A program made the translations under genes and the position numbers. 64,000 nucleotides of DNA from Planctomycetales bacterium. GTDB lineage: Bacteria > Planctomycetota > Phycisphaerae > SM23-33. The DNA is taken from contig JAUWNJ010000003.1 in NCBI GenBank assembly GCA_030612725.1, positions 100,985-164,984 on the forward strand. Direction: 5' to 3'. Shown here one piece after another: positions 17,397-27,166 of the stretch. The stretch's first letter is position 1. Every line of letters begins with the position of its first letter. The notes beneath the pieces are model-generated. The model saw nothing but the letters and a program-made list of their open reading frames with translations. It was not told the origin of the DNA and ran no database searches.

Positions 17397-18932
17397 ATGA
17401 TAACGAAGCGTAAGACAAAGCAAATCATTGAGTTGGGCGATTTTCAGACTCCACCTCAACTGGCTGGCGAGATTTGCCGTTTGCTGGCGGAGAAAGGTAT
17501 TAGCCCGGCAAGCATTCTTGAGCCAACGTGCGGCAAGGGGAATTTCCTTTTTGCCGCGCTCTCGCAATTTCCGAGGACAAGAAAGGCCTTTGGCATTGAA
17601 TTGAACCCGGAACATTACAGGGCAGCCAAGCAGGAACTATTACGGAAGCCATTCGCCGGGAAGGCGCATATCATTAATGGCAGTTTCTTTTACATGGACT
17701 GGAAAACCATAATCGCAGGTTTTCCGGAACCCATTTTGGTTGTAGGTAATCCTCCCTGGGTTACAAACTCGGAACTTGAATCACTGGGCAGCTCAAATCT
17801 TCCAGACAAGGAGAACTTCCAGGGGCACAATGGCCTGGACGCCATTACCGGAAAAAGCAACTTCGACATCTCCGAATGGATGATGTTAAAAATGGTTGAC
17901 TCGCTGAATGGATACGGCGCAACAATAGCCTTGCTCTGCAAGACGAGTGTTGCCAGGAAAGTGCTCCTGCACGCATGGAAAACCCGCATCGGCCTGCAAC
18001 GTGGGGAAATGTATATCATTGATGCGATGAAACACTTTAACGCCGCTGTCGAAGCGTGCCTCCTTGTCCTGCAATTTGGCGAGGTGGACGCAGGCATGAC
18101 TTGCTCCATTTTCCGCGATCTGCACGATACTGAACCAGAAACAACTATTACATATCGCAGCGGTACCCTGATTTCCGATCTCAAAACCTATAATCGATGG
18201 AAACATTTGGAAGGGACATCTCCATTTAAATGGCGTTCCGGTGTTAAGCATGACTGCTCTAAAGTCATGGAACTTCGTAAAGAGACGGGGGGATATCGCA
18301 ATGGGTTGGGCGAGGTCGTGGATATAGAAGACACCTTCGTGTACCCAATGATGAAAAGCTCAGACCTCGCCAGCAGGAATAAAATCATTCCAAGACGTTG
18401 GATGATCGTTACTCAAAAACGTGTGGGAGATGATACTGACATAATACGCGAGCAGGCTCCAAAAACATGGGACTATCTTGAATCGCACGCCGCATTATTA
18501 GACCGCCGGGGCAGCTCTATTTATCAAAAACGGCCTCGCTTTGCTGTTTTCGGAATTGGCCCGTACACATTCGCTCCCCATAAAGTGGCTATTTCCGGCT
18601 TTTACAAAAATCTATCATTCAAAAAGATTGGGAGTTACGAAGGCAAACCTATTGTGCTCGATGACACCTGTTACTTCCTTCCCTGCCGGAACCAGCATCA
18701 AGCAGATTGCCTCTGGACTCTTCTGAATTCCGGGCCTGCAAGGGAGTTTTTCTCGGCTTATGTATTCTGGGATTCCAAGAGGCCCATAACCGTTACTCTA
18801 TTACAGCGGCTTGATATTGTCGCGCTTGCCGCCGAACTTGGGTTAGAACAAGACATTGTGCAATATATCCCAGAAAATGTCCGGCGCAAGCAAGCCAGCC
18901 CCACAAAAACGCTTTTCAGCGCACTGAAGTGA
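17397..18932 (+). CDS. N6-adenine DNA methyltransferase (gamma order) of the R-M pair
   Basis: 511 aa. Motif I ILEPTCGKGNFLFAAL (residues about 40-55) binds S-adenosylmethionine; motif IV GNPPWVTNSE (near 117) is the NPPW form of adenine-N6 methyltransferases. The C-terminal 250 residues would carry target recognition, with QTPPQLAGEI near the N-terminus typical of type II gamma enzymes. It directly follows the putative endonuclease (5 bp), forming an R-M operon. It should protect host sites from cleavage. Confidence 0.87.
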   Translation: MITKRKTKQIIELGDFQTPPQLAGEICRLLAEKGISPASILEPTCGKGNFLFAALSQFPRTRKAFGIELNPEHYRAAKQELLRKPFAGKAHIINGSFFYMDWKTIIAGFPEPILVVGNPPWVTNSELESLGSSNLPDKENFQGHNGLDAITGKSNFDISEWMMLKMVDSLNGYGATIALLCKTSVARKVLLHAWKTRIGLQRGEMYIIDAMKHFNAAVEACLLVLQFGEVDAGMTCSIFRDLHDTEPETTITYRSGTLISDLKTYNRWKHLEGTSPFKWRSGVKHDCSKVMELRKETGGYRNGLGEVVDIEDTFVYPMMKSSDLASRNKIIPRRWMIVTQKRVGDDTDIIREQAPKTWDYLESHAALLDRRGSSIYQKRPRFAVFGIGPYTFAPHKVAISGFYKNLSFKKIGSYEGKPIVLDDTCYFLPCRNQHQADCLWTLLNSGPAREFFSAYVFWDSKRPITVTLLQRLDIVALAAELGLEQDIVQYIPENVRRKQASPTKTLFSALK

Positions 18933-18942
18933 CGGATGCAAC

Positions 18943-18987
18943 GCGGCTTACCTGCCCGCCGCGGTATTGGCGTCGGCTGTAAGCCGC
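18943..18987 (+). terminator. Inverted repeat after the R-M operon
   Basis: GCGGCTTAC ... GTAAGCCGC forms a 9-bp stem with a GC-rich 27-nt loop that can itself fold (CCCGCCGCGG). It lies 10 bp after the methyltransferase stop and lacks a clean T tract, so it is either a weak terminator or another dispersed repeat. Confidence 0.4.
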
Positions 18988-19097
18988 CGTCTTCGCCGTT
19001 TGCTTCTTCGTCCTGCCGCTACCCCGGTCCGGTCGGCGAGCCTTCAAGGCAAACGAGATCATCAGAAATTTCTTCAGCCACAACAAGTCTCCCTATG

Positions 19098-20003
19098 TCA
19101 AAACCTGATAGTCAAAGCCAGTACCCCTATGACGGCTGCCGCGAATCCGACCAGTCCCCATTTCCCGACTTTCTCCCGCCAGATTGCCGCTCCGGCGATC
19201 TGGACCAGTATCATCACGCTGACGGTTGTAACGGGAAAGACGACTATTCCATCCAGTTCCCGAATCGCCCAGACTCGTGAACCCGACGCGACAAGACCGC
19301 AAACGCCGAGCAGCGAGCCGTAAAGCAACTCCTTTCGCCCCAGGCGCGCCTTTACTGCAACCATCACCGGAAGAGTTATAAGGAACGCGCCCATGAAAAC
19401 CATCGTTATAAAGAAGAATCGGCTTTGGTCGTCCGGGAGCGTGCGCGTGGATCTCAGCATGATTTCCCATCCGCCCTGTCCGAAGAATGCAGCCGCCAGC
19501 CAGAATGCCCACACCTTCGAGCCGCCCTTGCCTGAGCCGCCGGACGCCAGAGCTCGCTTGTTTCTCGCGTGGTCCAGTCCCAGTAACACAACTGCCAGAG
19601 TAACCACCGCGATCCCGCCGAGCCTCATGATGAGCGTCCGGCTCGCCGGGCAAAGCGGGACCTCGTGCCAGTAGAACAGCGACGCGAGCGTCGGCAGGAC
19701 CATCGAGCATCGCAGGATAGTCCAACTTATGCCCAAGTGACCATGCTGCACCGCCTTAATCGCCGCGAAGCCGGCCCAGAAGAAGAACATCGCCGCAATC
19801 ACGCCCCACCAGCCGACAAGACCCCAAATCTGCCGGAGCCTCGACAGGTCCATCGTAAAGGACGCCGCCACCAGCATCAACACTGCCGACGTTCCGCGAA
19901 AGACGGTGTTCATGCCCAAAGCCCCTGCCCCGCTGCGCGTACCCATCCGAAGAAGCACGGCCAGCATCGTCATGAAGATTATGGAAATTATCAGGTAAAT
20001 CAT
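19098..20003 (-). CDS. EamA/DMT-superfamily transporter
   Basis: 301 aa with ten evenly spaced hydrophobic segments and two halves, the drug/metabolite transporter layout. Starts MIYLIISIIFMTMLAVLLR; the C-terminal half contains VCGLVASGSRVWAIRELDGIVVFPVTTV, typical of EamA repeats. It would be an inner-membrane exporter or permease for a small metabolite that cannot be specified. It converges with the R-M operon across a 165-bp gap. Confidence 0.8.
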   Translation of the reverse strand: MIYLIISIIFMTMLAVLLRMGTRSGAGALGMNTVFRGTSAVLMLVAASFTMDLSRLRQIWGLVGWWGVIAAMFFFWAGFAAIKAVQHGHLGISWTILRCSMVLPTLASLFYWHEVPLCPASRTLIMRLGGIAVVTLAVVLLGLDHARNKRALASGGSGKGGSKVWAFWLAAAFFGQGGWEIMLRSTRTLPDDQSRFFFITMVFMGAFLITLPVMVAVKARLGRKELLYGSLLGVCGLVASGSRVWAIRELDGIVVFPVTTVSVMILVQIAGAAIWREKVGKWGLVGFAAAVIGVLALTIRF

Positions 20004-20164
20004 TCGGCATTTTCCGTAGAAACCGCTCTTCAGCCATGTGCAAGACGGTCATTGTGCCAGATGATGTTGTTGTTGGACACAATATTACACTGACGTAATG
20101 GAACTTTTTATCTCTTCCGGCGTCAAAGTAGATAGGGGGGGCAAGGCGAAAGGAGACTAAAATC

Positions 20165-21310
20165 ATGCGTACGACGGTTTATATCCTGTTGTCGTTGTGT
20201 CTGTTGCTTTCTACCGGCGAGGCCGGACCCGCCGAAAACCGGACCGAACAAAAGGCTGTTGCGGTCAGACCGACGGTCAATGTCCTGACGCGCTACCTCG
20301 ACCGGGCAGACATACATCCGCCAGCCAAACTCGGACGACTGACTATCTTTCCGATAAGCCTGAGCCGAACCAATCGCCTTGACAATGTCCTGACGATGAC
20401 CCAGGCGCTGGACAAAAAGTTGCTGGTAATCGAGGAAATGAAATCGGCCCAGGTACCCAAGGCCAGATTCGTCAACAAGTCGGGAAAGATGATTTTCCTG
20501 ATGGCCGGCGAAATCATCACGGGCGGAAAGCAGAACCGGACGTTGACCACCGACGCGCTGCTTGGTCCTGATTCGGTTACGGTGTTACCGGTCTATTGCG
20601 TCCAACGCGGGCGATGGAGTGGCAGGAAGGGATTTAATAAAGCGGCGACGGTCGCGCCACAGGGCGTTCGGGAAAGGGCCTCTCAAAAGGCCGGACAGGG
20701 CGAAGTCTGGGCCGAGGTCGCCCGCGCCAACGAGCGCCTCAAATCCACCGACGCCAGCGGCGACCTGGCAGTAGCAATGGTTAAACCGGAAAACGTCAAA
20801 CGCATGAAGAAACTTCGCAACAAGATCGTTCCGAAACTACCGAAAAATTGTGTCGGAATTGTCGTAGCGAAGGACAAACGCATCATCGGCGCCGACCTGT
20901 TCAACTCGCCCGCACTGTTCGCAGCCATGCGCGAGAAGGTCCTCGACGCCTACCTCAGCCAGTACAGCCCGAAGGAACTGGCGGCGGGGGCAAAGAGCGG
21001 TTCACGCATCACCCGTCCGAATCAAAATGACATCCGCAAATACCTCCAGACCTGCTACAGCGCCCGCTTCACACCGGGGAAACTGCGCGGCGTCGGACGA
21101 ATCTATAATATCCAAGGCCCGCGCTTCGGCCAGACGCTCGCCTACCAGAAGCACTTTGTCACCATGGTGCCAACAGTAGCTCCGGGTCAACGGATGCCGG
21201 AAGACAAAACAATAAGAAAATACATGGTCCACACGGCGCTGATGCAGAAGATCGTACCGGTTAAACCAAAGGTGTCGCACCCACCGCTCAGACCCCAAGG
21301 CCGACGGTGA
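20165..21310 (+). CDS. Secreted ARPP-1/DUF6569-like protein
   Basis: 381 aa with a signal peptide (VYILLSLCLLLSTGEAG). The ATG follows an AGGAG 9 bases upstream. Residues 60-160 carry the ARPP-1-type pattern: LTIFPIS, TQALDKKLLVIEE, VNKSGKMIFLMAGEIITGGKQNRT, then VLPVYCVQRGRW. The domain was named for association with ARG and rhodanese-phosphatase proteins; its biochemical role is unclear. A C-terminal region of about 130 residues has no assignment. Single gene, with an MFS gene 126 bp downstream on the same strand. Confidence 0.72.
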   Translation: MRTTVYILLSLCLLLSTGEAGPAENRTEQKAVAVRPTVNVLTRYLDRADIHPPAKLGRLTIFPISLSRTNRLDNVLTMTQALDKKLLVIEEMKSAQVPKARFVNKSGKMIFLMAGEIITGGKQNRTLTTDALLGPDSVTVLPVYCVQRGRWSGRKGFNKAATVAPQGVRERASQKAGQGEVWAEVARANERLKSTDASGDLAVAMVKPENVKRMKKLRNKIVPKLPKNCVGIVVAKDKRIIGADLFNSPALFAAMREKVLDAYLSQYSPKELAAGAKSGSRITRPNQNDIRKYLQTCYSARFTPGKLRGVGRIYNIQGPRFGQTLAYQKHFVTMVPTVAPGQRMPEDKTIRKYMVHTALMQKIVPVKPKVSHPPLRPQGRR

Positions 21311-21435
21311 GAATTTGCATTCCCGAACCCAAACCTGCGCACTGTGCTGCGCCGGCGAAGCCGCAAGCGGATACGGAACCTTTTTGACGCTCACTGCTGA
21401 CAAGGGCGACGTGAGCTGTTACCTTATCGGGTTCT

Positions 21436-22665
21436 ATGTCCAACCAGAACGGATATTCCAAGCCTGATGAGGTGGTTTCGACGACGTGGATAACCGGAAC
21501 TGTGCTGGCGGTCAGTCTGGCCGCCGGCGCCGGTGGTGCGCCGCTGGTGGGGGCATTGCGCGAGGGCGTTCAGGAGCAGTTCGCCCTGCCTTTCTGGGTA
21601 ACAGGAGCGGGCGTGGGGGTTCTGGGGTTGGCGGCGGGGATACTGGGGCTGATCCTTACCCGTCGGCTGCCCGGTGTCAGGAGGACGGGGTTATTTCGCG
21701 TCGGGCTGATTTTGTCGTTCCTGGCATTCGGGTTGTACTGCTTCCTCCAGCAGAGCAGTTGGTGGGCGATCGCGGGTCTGGCGGCTGGGTGGTTCGTTTT
21801 GTCCCTTGGCGTGAGTTTCACGGGCACCTCCAACGCCATCTTTGCCGACCTGTGGCATCATTCGCCTCACACCGGCGTCATCCTGCTTCACACGACCAAT
21901 TCTATCGGCAAGGTCGTCGCGCCGGTGATGGTGCTGGTCGTAGGCGCCGGATTGAGCGGAAACGCGCGCGTGTACGCGGTAATCTGGCTGATGCTGACGC
22001 TGGTTGTATTCACCTGGCCAAGGAAGGCGATCGCCCATCTGGACCGGACCGAGCAACACCAGCACGCCGAGTCGCGCAAGGGCGCTTCGGTTTTCCACAG
22101 CCCGCTGTTCTGGCTGGTGTGTCTCCAGTTCGCATTCATCGCCGGTAGCGAGGCCGGTGTAACCAGCACGCTGCCTTCGTTCATTGAAAGACACCGCCAG
22201 GGCATCTGGGGCTTCTCGGCTCGCGGCTTCTCGCAAGTGGTATTGGTGGTGATGTTGCTGGGAATTGTCGCAGGTCGGTTCATGGCCTTAATCGCCTCCC
22301 GCCGGGTCGGAGAGCGGGGTATCATCAAGGTCTGTCTGGTATCCGCAGCCGCAGCGGTCCCGGCGGTTTTTCATCCCGCCCCGGTGGTGTTCCTGCCGTG
22401 CTTCTTCATACTGGGGATCACATTTTCGGCGACCTGGCCGGCCTTTTTCGCTCTGGCCGCCAGGCGCTTTCCAAACGATAAGACGATTTTAAGCATGGTC
22501 GCGACCATGTGCACGATAGCAGGGATCAGTGGATTCATGCTCACCGCCAGCCTCATCGGAAACAATCCCGCCAATCTACCGTGGGCGGTGCTGACGTCTG
22601 CCGGGAGCATCGTCGTTTTCGCCGTATGCTTCTTCGCCCTTCCGATGCGCCGGTCTAACCTCTGA
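21436..22665 (+). CDS. MFS transporter
   Basis: 409 aa with about 12 hydrophobic segments and a central polar loop (HLDRTEQHQHAESRKG, near residues 205-220), the major facilitator layout. Between helices 8 and 9, LIASRRVGERG fits an MFS A-motif-like loop. Substrate unknown. It ends 5 bp from the convergent PEP-CTERM gene. Confidence 0.8.
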   Translation: MSNQNGYSKPDEVVSTTWITGTVLAVSLAAGAGGAPLVGALREGVQEQFALPFWVTGAGVGVLGLAAGILGLILTRRLPGVRRTGLFRVGLILSFLAFGLYCFLQQSSWWAIAGLAAGWFVLSLGVSFTGTSNAIFADLWHHSPHTGVILLHTTNSIGKVVAPVMVLVVGAGLSGNARVYAVIWLMLTLVVFTWPRKAIAHLDRTEQHQHAESRKGASVFHSPLFWLVCLQFAFIAGSEAGVTSTLPSFIERHRQGIWGFSARGFSQVVLVVMLLGIVAGRFMALIASRRVGERGIIKVCLVSAAAAVPAVFHPAPVVFLPCFFILGITFSATWPAFFALAARRFPNDKTILSMVATMCTIAGISGFMLTASLIGNNPANLPWAVLTSAGSIVVFAVCFFALPMRRSNL

Positions 22666-22669
22666 TTGA

Positions 22670-23317
22670 TTACCGCCGCCTGCGCTTCAGAATCGCCAGC
22701 CCACCGAAGGCCAGCAGCAAAAGCGTTGCCGGTTCGGGAACATCGGGAATCCCAGTAATCCAACCGCTGTCTTCTCCCGTTTCCCCGATGTTCTGAACGT
22801 GCGCGGCGATGAAGAAGGGACCGTGGTCCGCGGGTGTGCAGAGGAAACTGAAGGACCCGGCTCTCAGCGAGTCGGCCCCAGTGATGGCGTACTCGACGGC
22901 TTCGCCGGCGCCGAAGCGTGCGTTCAGCCCGCCGCCGGTAGAAAAATCCATCTTGATGTCGAAGTAACCGGCCCCGTCGGCCTTGAAAGCATCAATGCTG
23001 GTACTGATAGCAGGATCATCGAAACTGCCGGTCTTGATCGGTGAAGAGAACTGAAGGTCCGCCGGCGCCAGACCGGGGTCCAGATTGAACTCCCACTCTG
23101 AGACGAACTCCGCGCCGGTCAGGTTGGTAGCCGTAAGCGTCATCATCACCGAGCCGGGCGAGTCTTCGTCGTCAAAGGTCGCGTTCAGCCACGGCGCCGC
23201 TCCATCCGGAGGTGTTGCCCCGCTGAACTCAACGCTCAAATCGAAAGACACTATCGCACCCGATGCCACAGACGAAAGAGCCAACAGCACGCATACAACA
23301 ACGGTTCGCGTTCCCAT
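22670..23317 (-). CDS. PEP-CTERM sorting-domain protein
   Basis: 215 aa. N-terminal signal peptide (VVVCVLLALSSVASGAIV) and C-terminal PEP-CTERM anchor: VPEPATLLLLAFGGLAIL followed by KRRRR. The middle is predicted beta-rich. Such proteins are exported and processed by exosortase, which is not in this window. The ATG is preceded by GGAGGG (TTGGAGGGTAAATC), a good ribosome binding site. Role likely at the cell surface or in extracellular matrix. Confidence 0.88.
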   Translation of the reverse strand: MGTRTVVVCVLLALSSVASGAIVSFDLSVEFSGATPPDGAAPWLNATFDDEDSPGSVMMTLTATNLTGAEFVSEWEFNLDPGLAPADLQFSSPIKTGSFDDPAISTSIDAFKADGAGYFDIKMDFSTGGGLNARFGAGEAVEYAITGADSLRAGSFSFLCTPADHGPFFIAAHVQNIGETGEDSGWITGIPDVPEPATLLLLAFGGLAILKRRRR

Positions 23318-23722
23318 GATTTACCCTCCAAATTTTCAGGTTAAATGAGCCTTCCGTGGTGGTATTTCTCCCAAGCAAAGCAATCCGGAACCCTCGCAAG
23401 CAGACTTGTCCCTGGCCTTACCTCCAAACAACTATTATACCGCATGTTGCGAATTGCGCCTACCCGGATTCTGGAACATTTTTACCTTTCTGAAGCGAAA
23501 TGTGCGTTTAAAACTATACGGATAATACCTTCTTTCACATTCGGCCGCCGTAACGCACGCCGCGCTCGCCGTTTCGATATTTCACTTTCGCACGACAAAC
23601 GCCGGTAGTGTACAATGCCGGAGACCGGCACACCCCGAAAAGCGGGATTGTTCGGGGAATATTCCGTCGCGGACGCGTTCGCGCGGAGGTTTATTGGACT
23701 CTGAAATACACCGGCGGCACAA
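23318..23722. other. Divergent intergenic region, 405 bp
   Basis: Separates the PEP-CTERM gene and the methyltransferase, so it should carry two divergent promoters. I see no convincing -35/-10 pair, no RNA gene and no strong repeat, apart from a GC-rich hairpin-like segment (CGCGGACGCGTTCGCGCGG) at about 23667-23686. Confidence 0.4.
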
Positions 23723-24283
23723 ATGACGGACAAGATAGACAAGTGGCTTCGAAGCGGGCCTGAGGCGGTTCTGCGAAAAGCGGGTCTGCGCGAGGGGAAT
23801 CGCGTTCTGGACCTCGGCTGCGGGCAGGGGCGATATGCGATACCGGCTGCACGTATCGTGGGCGATACCGGATGGGTCCATGCGGTCGATAAGGACAGGC
23901 AGAACCTCCGTGAAGTAAAACGCCGGGCCGCGAAAGAAGGGCTTCGCAACATTGACACGGTCCACGTTCACGTCGCCCGGCACAGTGCGATTCCAATACA
24001 GCCCGGTACGATTGACGTGATCCTGATTTATGACGTGCTGCATGGATTCCCCGAAAAGGCGGAGCGAGACAATCTTCTTCGGCAGGTTCACAGGTTGCTC
24101 AGGCCCGGAGGTTTTCTTTCGTGCTGCCTGACACACTTGAGAGAGTTCGGGTGGACCTATAAAAAGACACTGGCGGAGATAGCAGACGCCGGTTTCCGGC
24201 TTCGCCGCCAGTTCAGGCCTACGCTCGTTCACGCAGGCAAACTCGTCAGGGTGCGCATCTTCCAATTCGCAAAACCCGGATAA
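23723..24283 (+). CDS. SAM-dependent methyltransferase, class I
   Basis: 186 aa. The Rossmann motif I NRVLDLGCGQGRYAIPAA (residues about 28-45), motif II acidic end HAVDKDRQN and the PGTIDVILIYDVLHGF block are typical of class I methyltransferases. LLRPGGFLSCCL matches the post-motif III region. The acceptor is unknown; small size and soluble nature suggest a small-molecule methylase. It converges with the gene at 24303 across 19 bp. Confidence 0.85.
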   Translation: MTDKIDKWLRSGPEAVLRKAGLREGNRVLDLGCGQGRYAIPAARIVGDTGWVHAVDKDRQNLREVKRRAAKEGLRNIDTVHVHVARHSAIPIQPGTIDVILIYDVLHGFPEKAERDNLLRQVHRLLRPGGFLSCCLTHLREFGWTYKKTLAEIADAGFRLRRQFRPTLVHAGKLVRVRIFQFAKPG

Positions 24284-24302
24284 CGTCCCTGGGTATCCCG
24301 GA

Positions 24303-25568
24303 CTATTCCACCGGTTTGATTTTCGCCAGGAGCACCTTTGCTTCTTTGGCGGCTTTGGTGGCGGGGTAATCTTCGAGTATTCCCTTCAGGATAACAACGG
24401 CCTTATCGTTCATTTTGTGTCGGAGATAGAGTCTTGCCAGTTTGAGTCGTTGCTCTGCCTGGGTTTCCGGGTCTCGCGGTGCAGCAGGTCTGGTCGAGAT
24501 GGGAAAGTGCTCCGCCTCGGGCGTAAAGACGCCATCGACTGCCGGCGGGTCCCAACGGAAAATCCTGTCGGCCCCACCCTTCAAGCCTCGCATCTGCCGC
24601 TTCAGTTGATCGAGTCGGGTCTCCTTGTCTTTCAGTTCGACCAGTAGGGCGTTTGACTGACTTCGGATGCGTCTGCGTTCGGACTTGAGCCTTGCGAGGG
24701 CTTGTTCTTCCTGGTTAATGCGATCGTACAGGTCGTCGCGATACCTCCGGCTGTGGCGGCGAGAGACAAGCCTCCCATTGACATCGCGATGCACCACGCC
24801 GGTTCGCAGTTCGCGCCAGAGTTCGTCAATGGTCCGTTTGCAACGGTCGATTTCGTTGTTTATTTCGCGCACTTGCGAGTCGAGTTCCCTCCCCGCTTTC
24901 CGCACCGGCAGGACCTCTGCTTCGATGACGGAAACTTTTTTTTCCAATTGTTTCATCAACGACGCCTGTCGGGCGCAGACGGACTTAATCTCCTCGTAGG
25001 CCGACGAATACGGCTTCTTTCGGGCCAGTTCCTTTTTCATCTGCGACAAGGCCCGCCGGGCGCGGTCGGAGACTTTCGGAGGGTTGAGTGCGCTGTCGTA
25101 CCATGCCGCCAACTGTCCGGCGTTGTGCAAAATGGAAGGATCGTCGCGGTGCTTCTCCAGCGAGCGCATCGTAGCGACGAATGCCTTGTCCAGTTCGCCG
25201 CGCTTACCGTGCATGTATCCGACGACGCCCCACGCCAGGCCGTTGTTCGGATCAATCCTTACCAGCATCCGGGCGGGGTGGTAGGCGATCTTCGGCAGGC
25301 CGAACTTGAGCATCCGCTCCATATAGGCGTTTTGGAGTGCGGCACTGTTGCGGTCAATGCCGCAACCACGGGCATAGGCCGACATCGCCAAGCGGGGGTC
25401 GTCGGCGTCGGCGACAGCGCGAATAAACGCCTTTAACTTATCGGCCGGCGCCGTCGTCGCACCTGGACCAGTCGTCGGCGCAGGTTTATCGGCCGGGCCG
25501 CTGCGACCAATCAGGCACACACAAATCAACACCGCCGCACAAATCACCGCCAAATGCCTGCTTCGCAT
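24303..25568 (-). CDS. Secreted TPR/coiled-coil protein
   Basis: 421 aa. A signal peptide (LAVICAAVLICVCLIG) is followed by a Pro/Thr/Gly/Ala-rich linker. Residues 45-160 look like helical TPR-type repeats; residues about 190-330 (KQLEKKVSVIEAEV ... ELRTG ... RINQEEQALARLKSE) are a long coiled coil; the end (EQRLKLARLYLRHKMNDKAVVILKGI) is another TPR. Start supported by AGGAGA upstream of ATG 25568. Probably a periplasmic scaffold or binding protein; function unknown. Confidence 0.75.
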   Translation of the reverse strand: MRSRHLAVICAAVLICVCLIGRSGPADKPAPTTGPGATTAPADKLKAFIRAVADADDPRLAMSAYARGCGIDRNSAALQNAYMERMLKFGLPKIAYHPARMLVRIDPNNGLAWGVVGYMHGKRGELDKAFVATMRSLEKHRDDPSILHNAGQLAAWYDSALNPPKVSDRARRALSQMKKELARKKPYSSAYEEIKSVCARQASLMKQLEKKVSVIEAEVLPVRKAGRELDSQVREINNEIDRCKRTIDELWRELRTGVVHRDVNGRLVSRRHSRRYRDDLYDRINQEEQALARLKSERRRIRSQSNALLVELKDKETRLDQLKRQMRGLKGGADRIFRWDPPAVDGVFTPEAEHFPISTRPAAPRDPETQAEQRLKLARLYLRHKMNDKAVVILKGILEDYPATKAAKEAKVLLAKIKPVE

Positions 25569-25702
25569 GACTTTCTCCTAACTTCCGTTCGCCCGGAATG
25601 TCTTCCTATATGGTATAACCCGCCCGAACCGGGGAAACAACGCGGATTCTCGAATTGTTTGTCCGTCTTGACCAGGCACCCTCCGGTCGATACGATGCGT
25701 AT

Positions 25703-26278
25703 ATGATCGTTATTATCGACAACTATGACTCGTTCACCTACAACCTCGTCCAGCGGATCGGAGAACTGGGGGCAGAAGGTGAGATTCGCGTCTTCCGCAA
25801 TGACGTTACAAACGCCGAAGCCGTTGAGGCTGAATGTAAGCCGACGCACCTGATTATCTCGCCGGGGCCTTGCACGCCGAACGAAGCCGGTGAGAGTATG
25901 AACTTTATCCGGCACTTCCACGGGAAGATTCCCATCCTCGGCGTCTGCCTTGGTCATCAGTCCATCGGTCAGGTCTTCGGCGGAAAGGTCGTCCGGGCAG
26001 AGCGGATAATGCACGGAAAGACCAGCGAAATCAAACACGACGGTAAGGGCGTCCTTGCGGGCCTGCCGAATCCATTCACAGCGACGCGATACCACAGCCT
26101 GATAGTGGACCCCGCCGGTATGGACGCTGATTTTGAACAGACCGCCTGGACGACCGACCAGAATGAATTAATGGGCATCCGCTCAAAGACTCACCCCACC
26201 GAGGGCGTACAATTCCACCCCGAAAGTTTCCTCACCGACACCGGCCACGAACTGCTGAAAAATTTCCTGGCCTTGTAA
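25703..26278 (+). CDS. pabA: Anthranilate/aminodeoxychorismate synthase amidotransferase subunit
   Basis: 191 aa from ATG 25703 ([15 protein letters not shown], the canonical start of TrpG/PabA). Class I glutamine amidotransferase: nucleophile Cys82 in [11 protein letters not shown] and the His-Glu pair in GVQFHPESF near the C-terminus. It supplies ammonia to a chorismate-using synthase making anthranilate or 4-amino-4-deoxychorismate; a shared subunit is also possible. No trpE or pabB is adjacent, so trpG versus pabA cannot be settled. Confidence 0.9.
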   Translation: MIVIIDNYDSFTYNLVQRIGELGAEGEIRVFRNDVTNAEAVEAECKPTHLIISPGPCTPNEAGESMNFIRHFHGKIPILGVCLGHQSIGQVFGGKVVRAERIMHGKTSEIKHDGKGVLAGLPNPFTATRYHSLIVDPAGMDADFEQTAWTTDQNELMGIRSKTHPTEGVQFHPESFLTDTGHELLKNFLAL

Positions 26279-26320
26279 CTGAACGTATGTGATTGTTGCA
26301 AACTTGGAGAAAGATAAGTT

Positions 26321-27166
26321 ATGAGCAAGGATGCAGGACTAAAGTTTGATGAAATAGGTTACTGGTCTGAAATCAAACTCGACATTATCAGGGACTATGC
26401 TGCGGAATACTCCAAGATTCTGGCTGTTCAGAAAAACCCGGGCTTTTATCATGTTTACATCGACGGGTTCGCAGGAGCAGGGATTTACGTATCCAGAAGT
26501 ACGGGCGAATTTGTGTCAGGTAGTCCTCTTAATGCCCTTCAGATCACACCGCCATTTCGTGAGTACTATCTGATCGACCTTGATAGCCAAAAAGTGTCTT
26601 CGTTAAAGCAGATAGTGGAAGGCAGGGAAGACGTTCACGTTCTGGAAGGCGATGCAAATCGCCTATTGTTACAGGAAGTGCTCCCGAACGTTCGTTATGA
26701 AGATTATCGCAGGGGCTTGTGCCTCCTTGATCCCTACGGCCTCCATTTAGACTGGGAGGTCATCCTGAAGGCCGGACAGATGCGAAGCATTGATCTGTTT
26801 CTCAATTTTCCGGTAGCGGACATGAACAGGAACGTATTCTGGCGAAACCCTTCCGGTGTTAGGCAGAGCGATATTGAAAGAATGAATGCTTTCTGGGGCG
26901 ACGAAACGTGGCGAAGCATAGCATATAAGCCGGAAGCCACCCTTTTCGGAACGGAACAAAGAAAGGTTGACAATAAAACGATAGCAGAGGCATTTAGGAA
27001 AAGGCTCCGCAACGTCGGCGGATTCAGGTACGTGCCTGAACCGATACCGATGCGGAACTCGAAAGGTGCGATTGTCTATTACTTGTTCTTCGCTTCTCAA
27101 AAACCGGTGGCCGAGAAAATTATCCAGCATATTTTCGATAAGTACCGTAATCGAGGTGTTTCATAA
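26321..27166 (+). CDS. tcmP: Three-Cys-motif partner protein TcmP
   Basis: 281 aa. Has a methyltransferase-like Rossmann segment: [10 protein letters not shown] (residues 45-54), [17 protein letters not shown] and [13 protein letters not shown]. These match the TcmP family, defined as the usual partner of DUF5131 (Gp37/Gp68) three-Cys proteins. The biochemical activity of TcmP is not established. Its stop overlaps the downstream ATG by one base (TAATG), so the two proteins are translationally coupled. Base composition looks more AT-rich than the flanking housekeeping genes. Confidence 0.85.
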   Translation: MSKDAGLKFDEIGYWSEIKLDIIRDYAAEYSKILAVQKNPGFYHVYIDGFAGAGIYVSRSTGEFVSGSPLNALQITPPFREYYLIDLDSQKVSSLKQIVEGREDVHVLEGDANRLLLQEVLPNVRYEDYRRGLCLLDPYGLHLDWEVILKAGQMRSIDLFLNFPVADMNRNVFWRNPSGVRQSDIERMNAFWGDETWRSIAYKPEATLFGTEQRKVDNKTIAEAFRKRLRNVGGFRYVPEPIPMRNSKGAIVYYLFFASQKPVAEKIIQHIFDKYRNRGVS

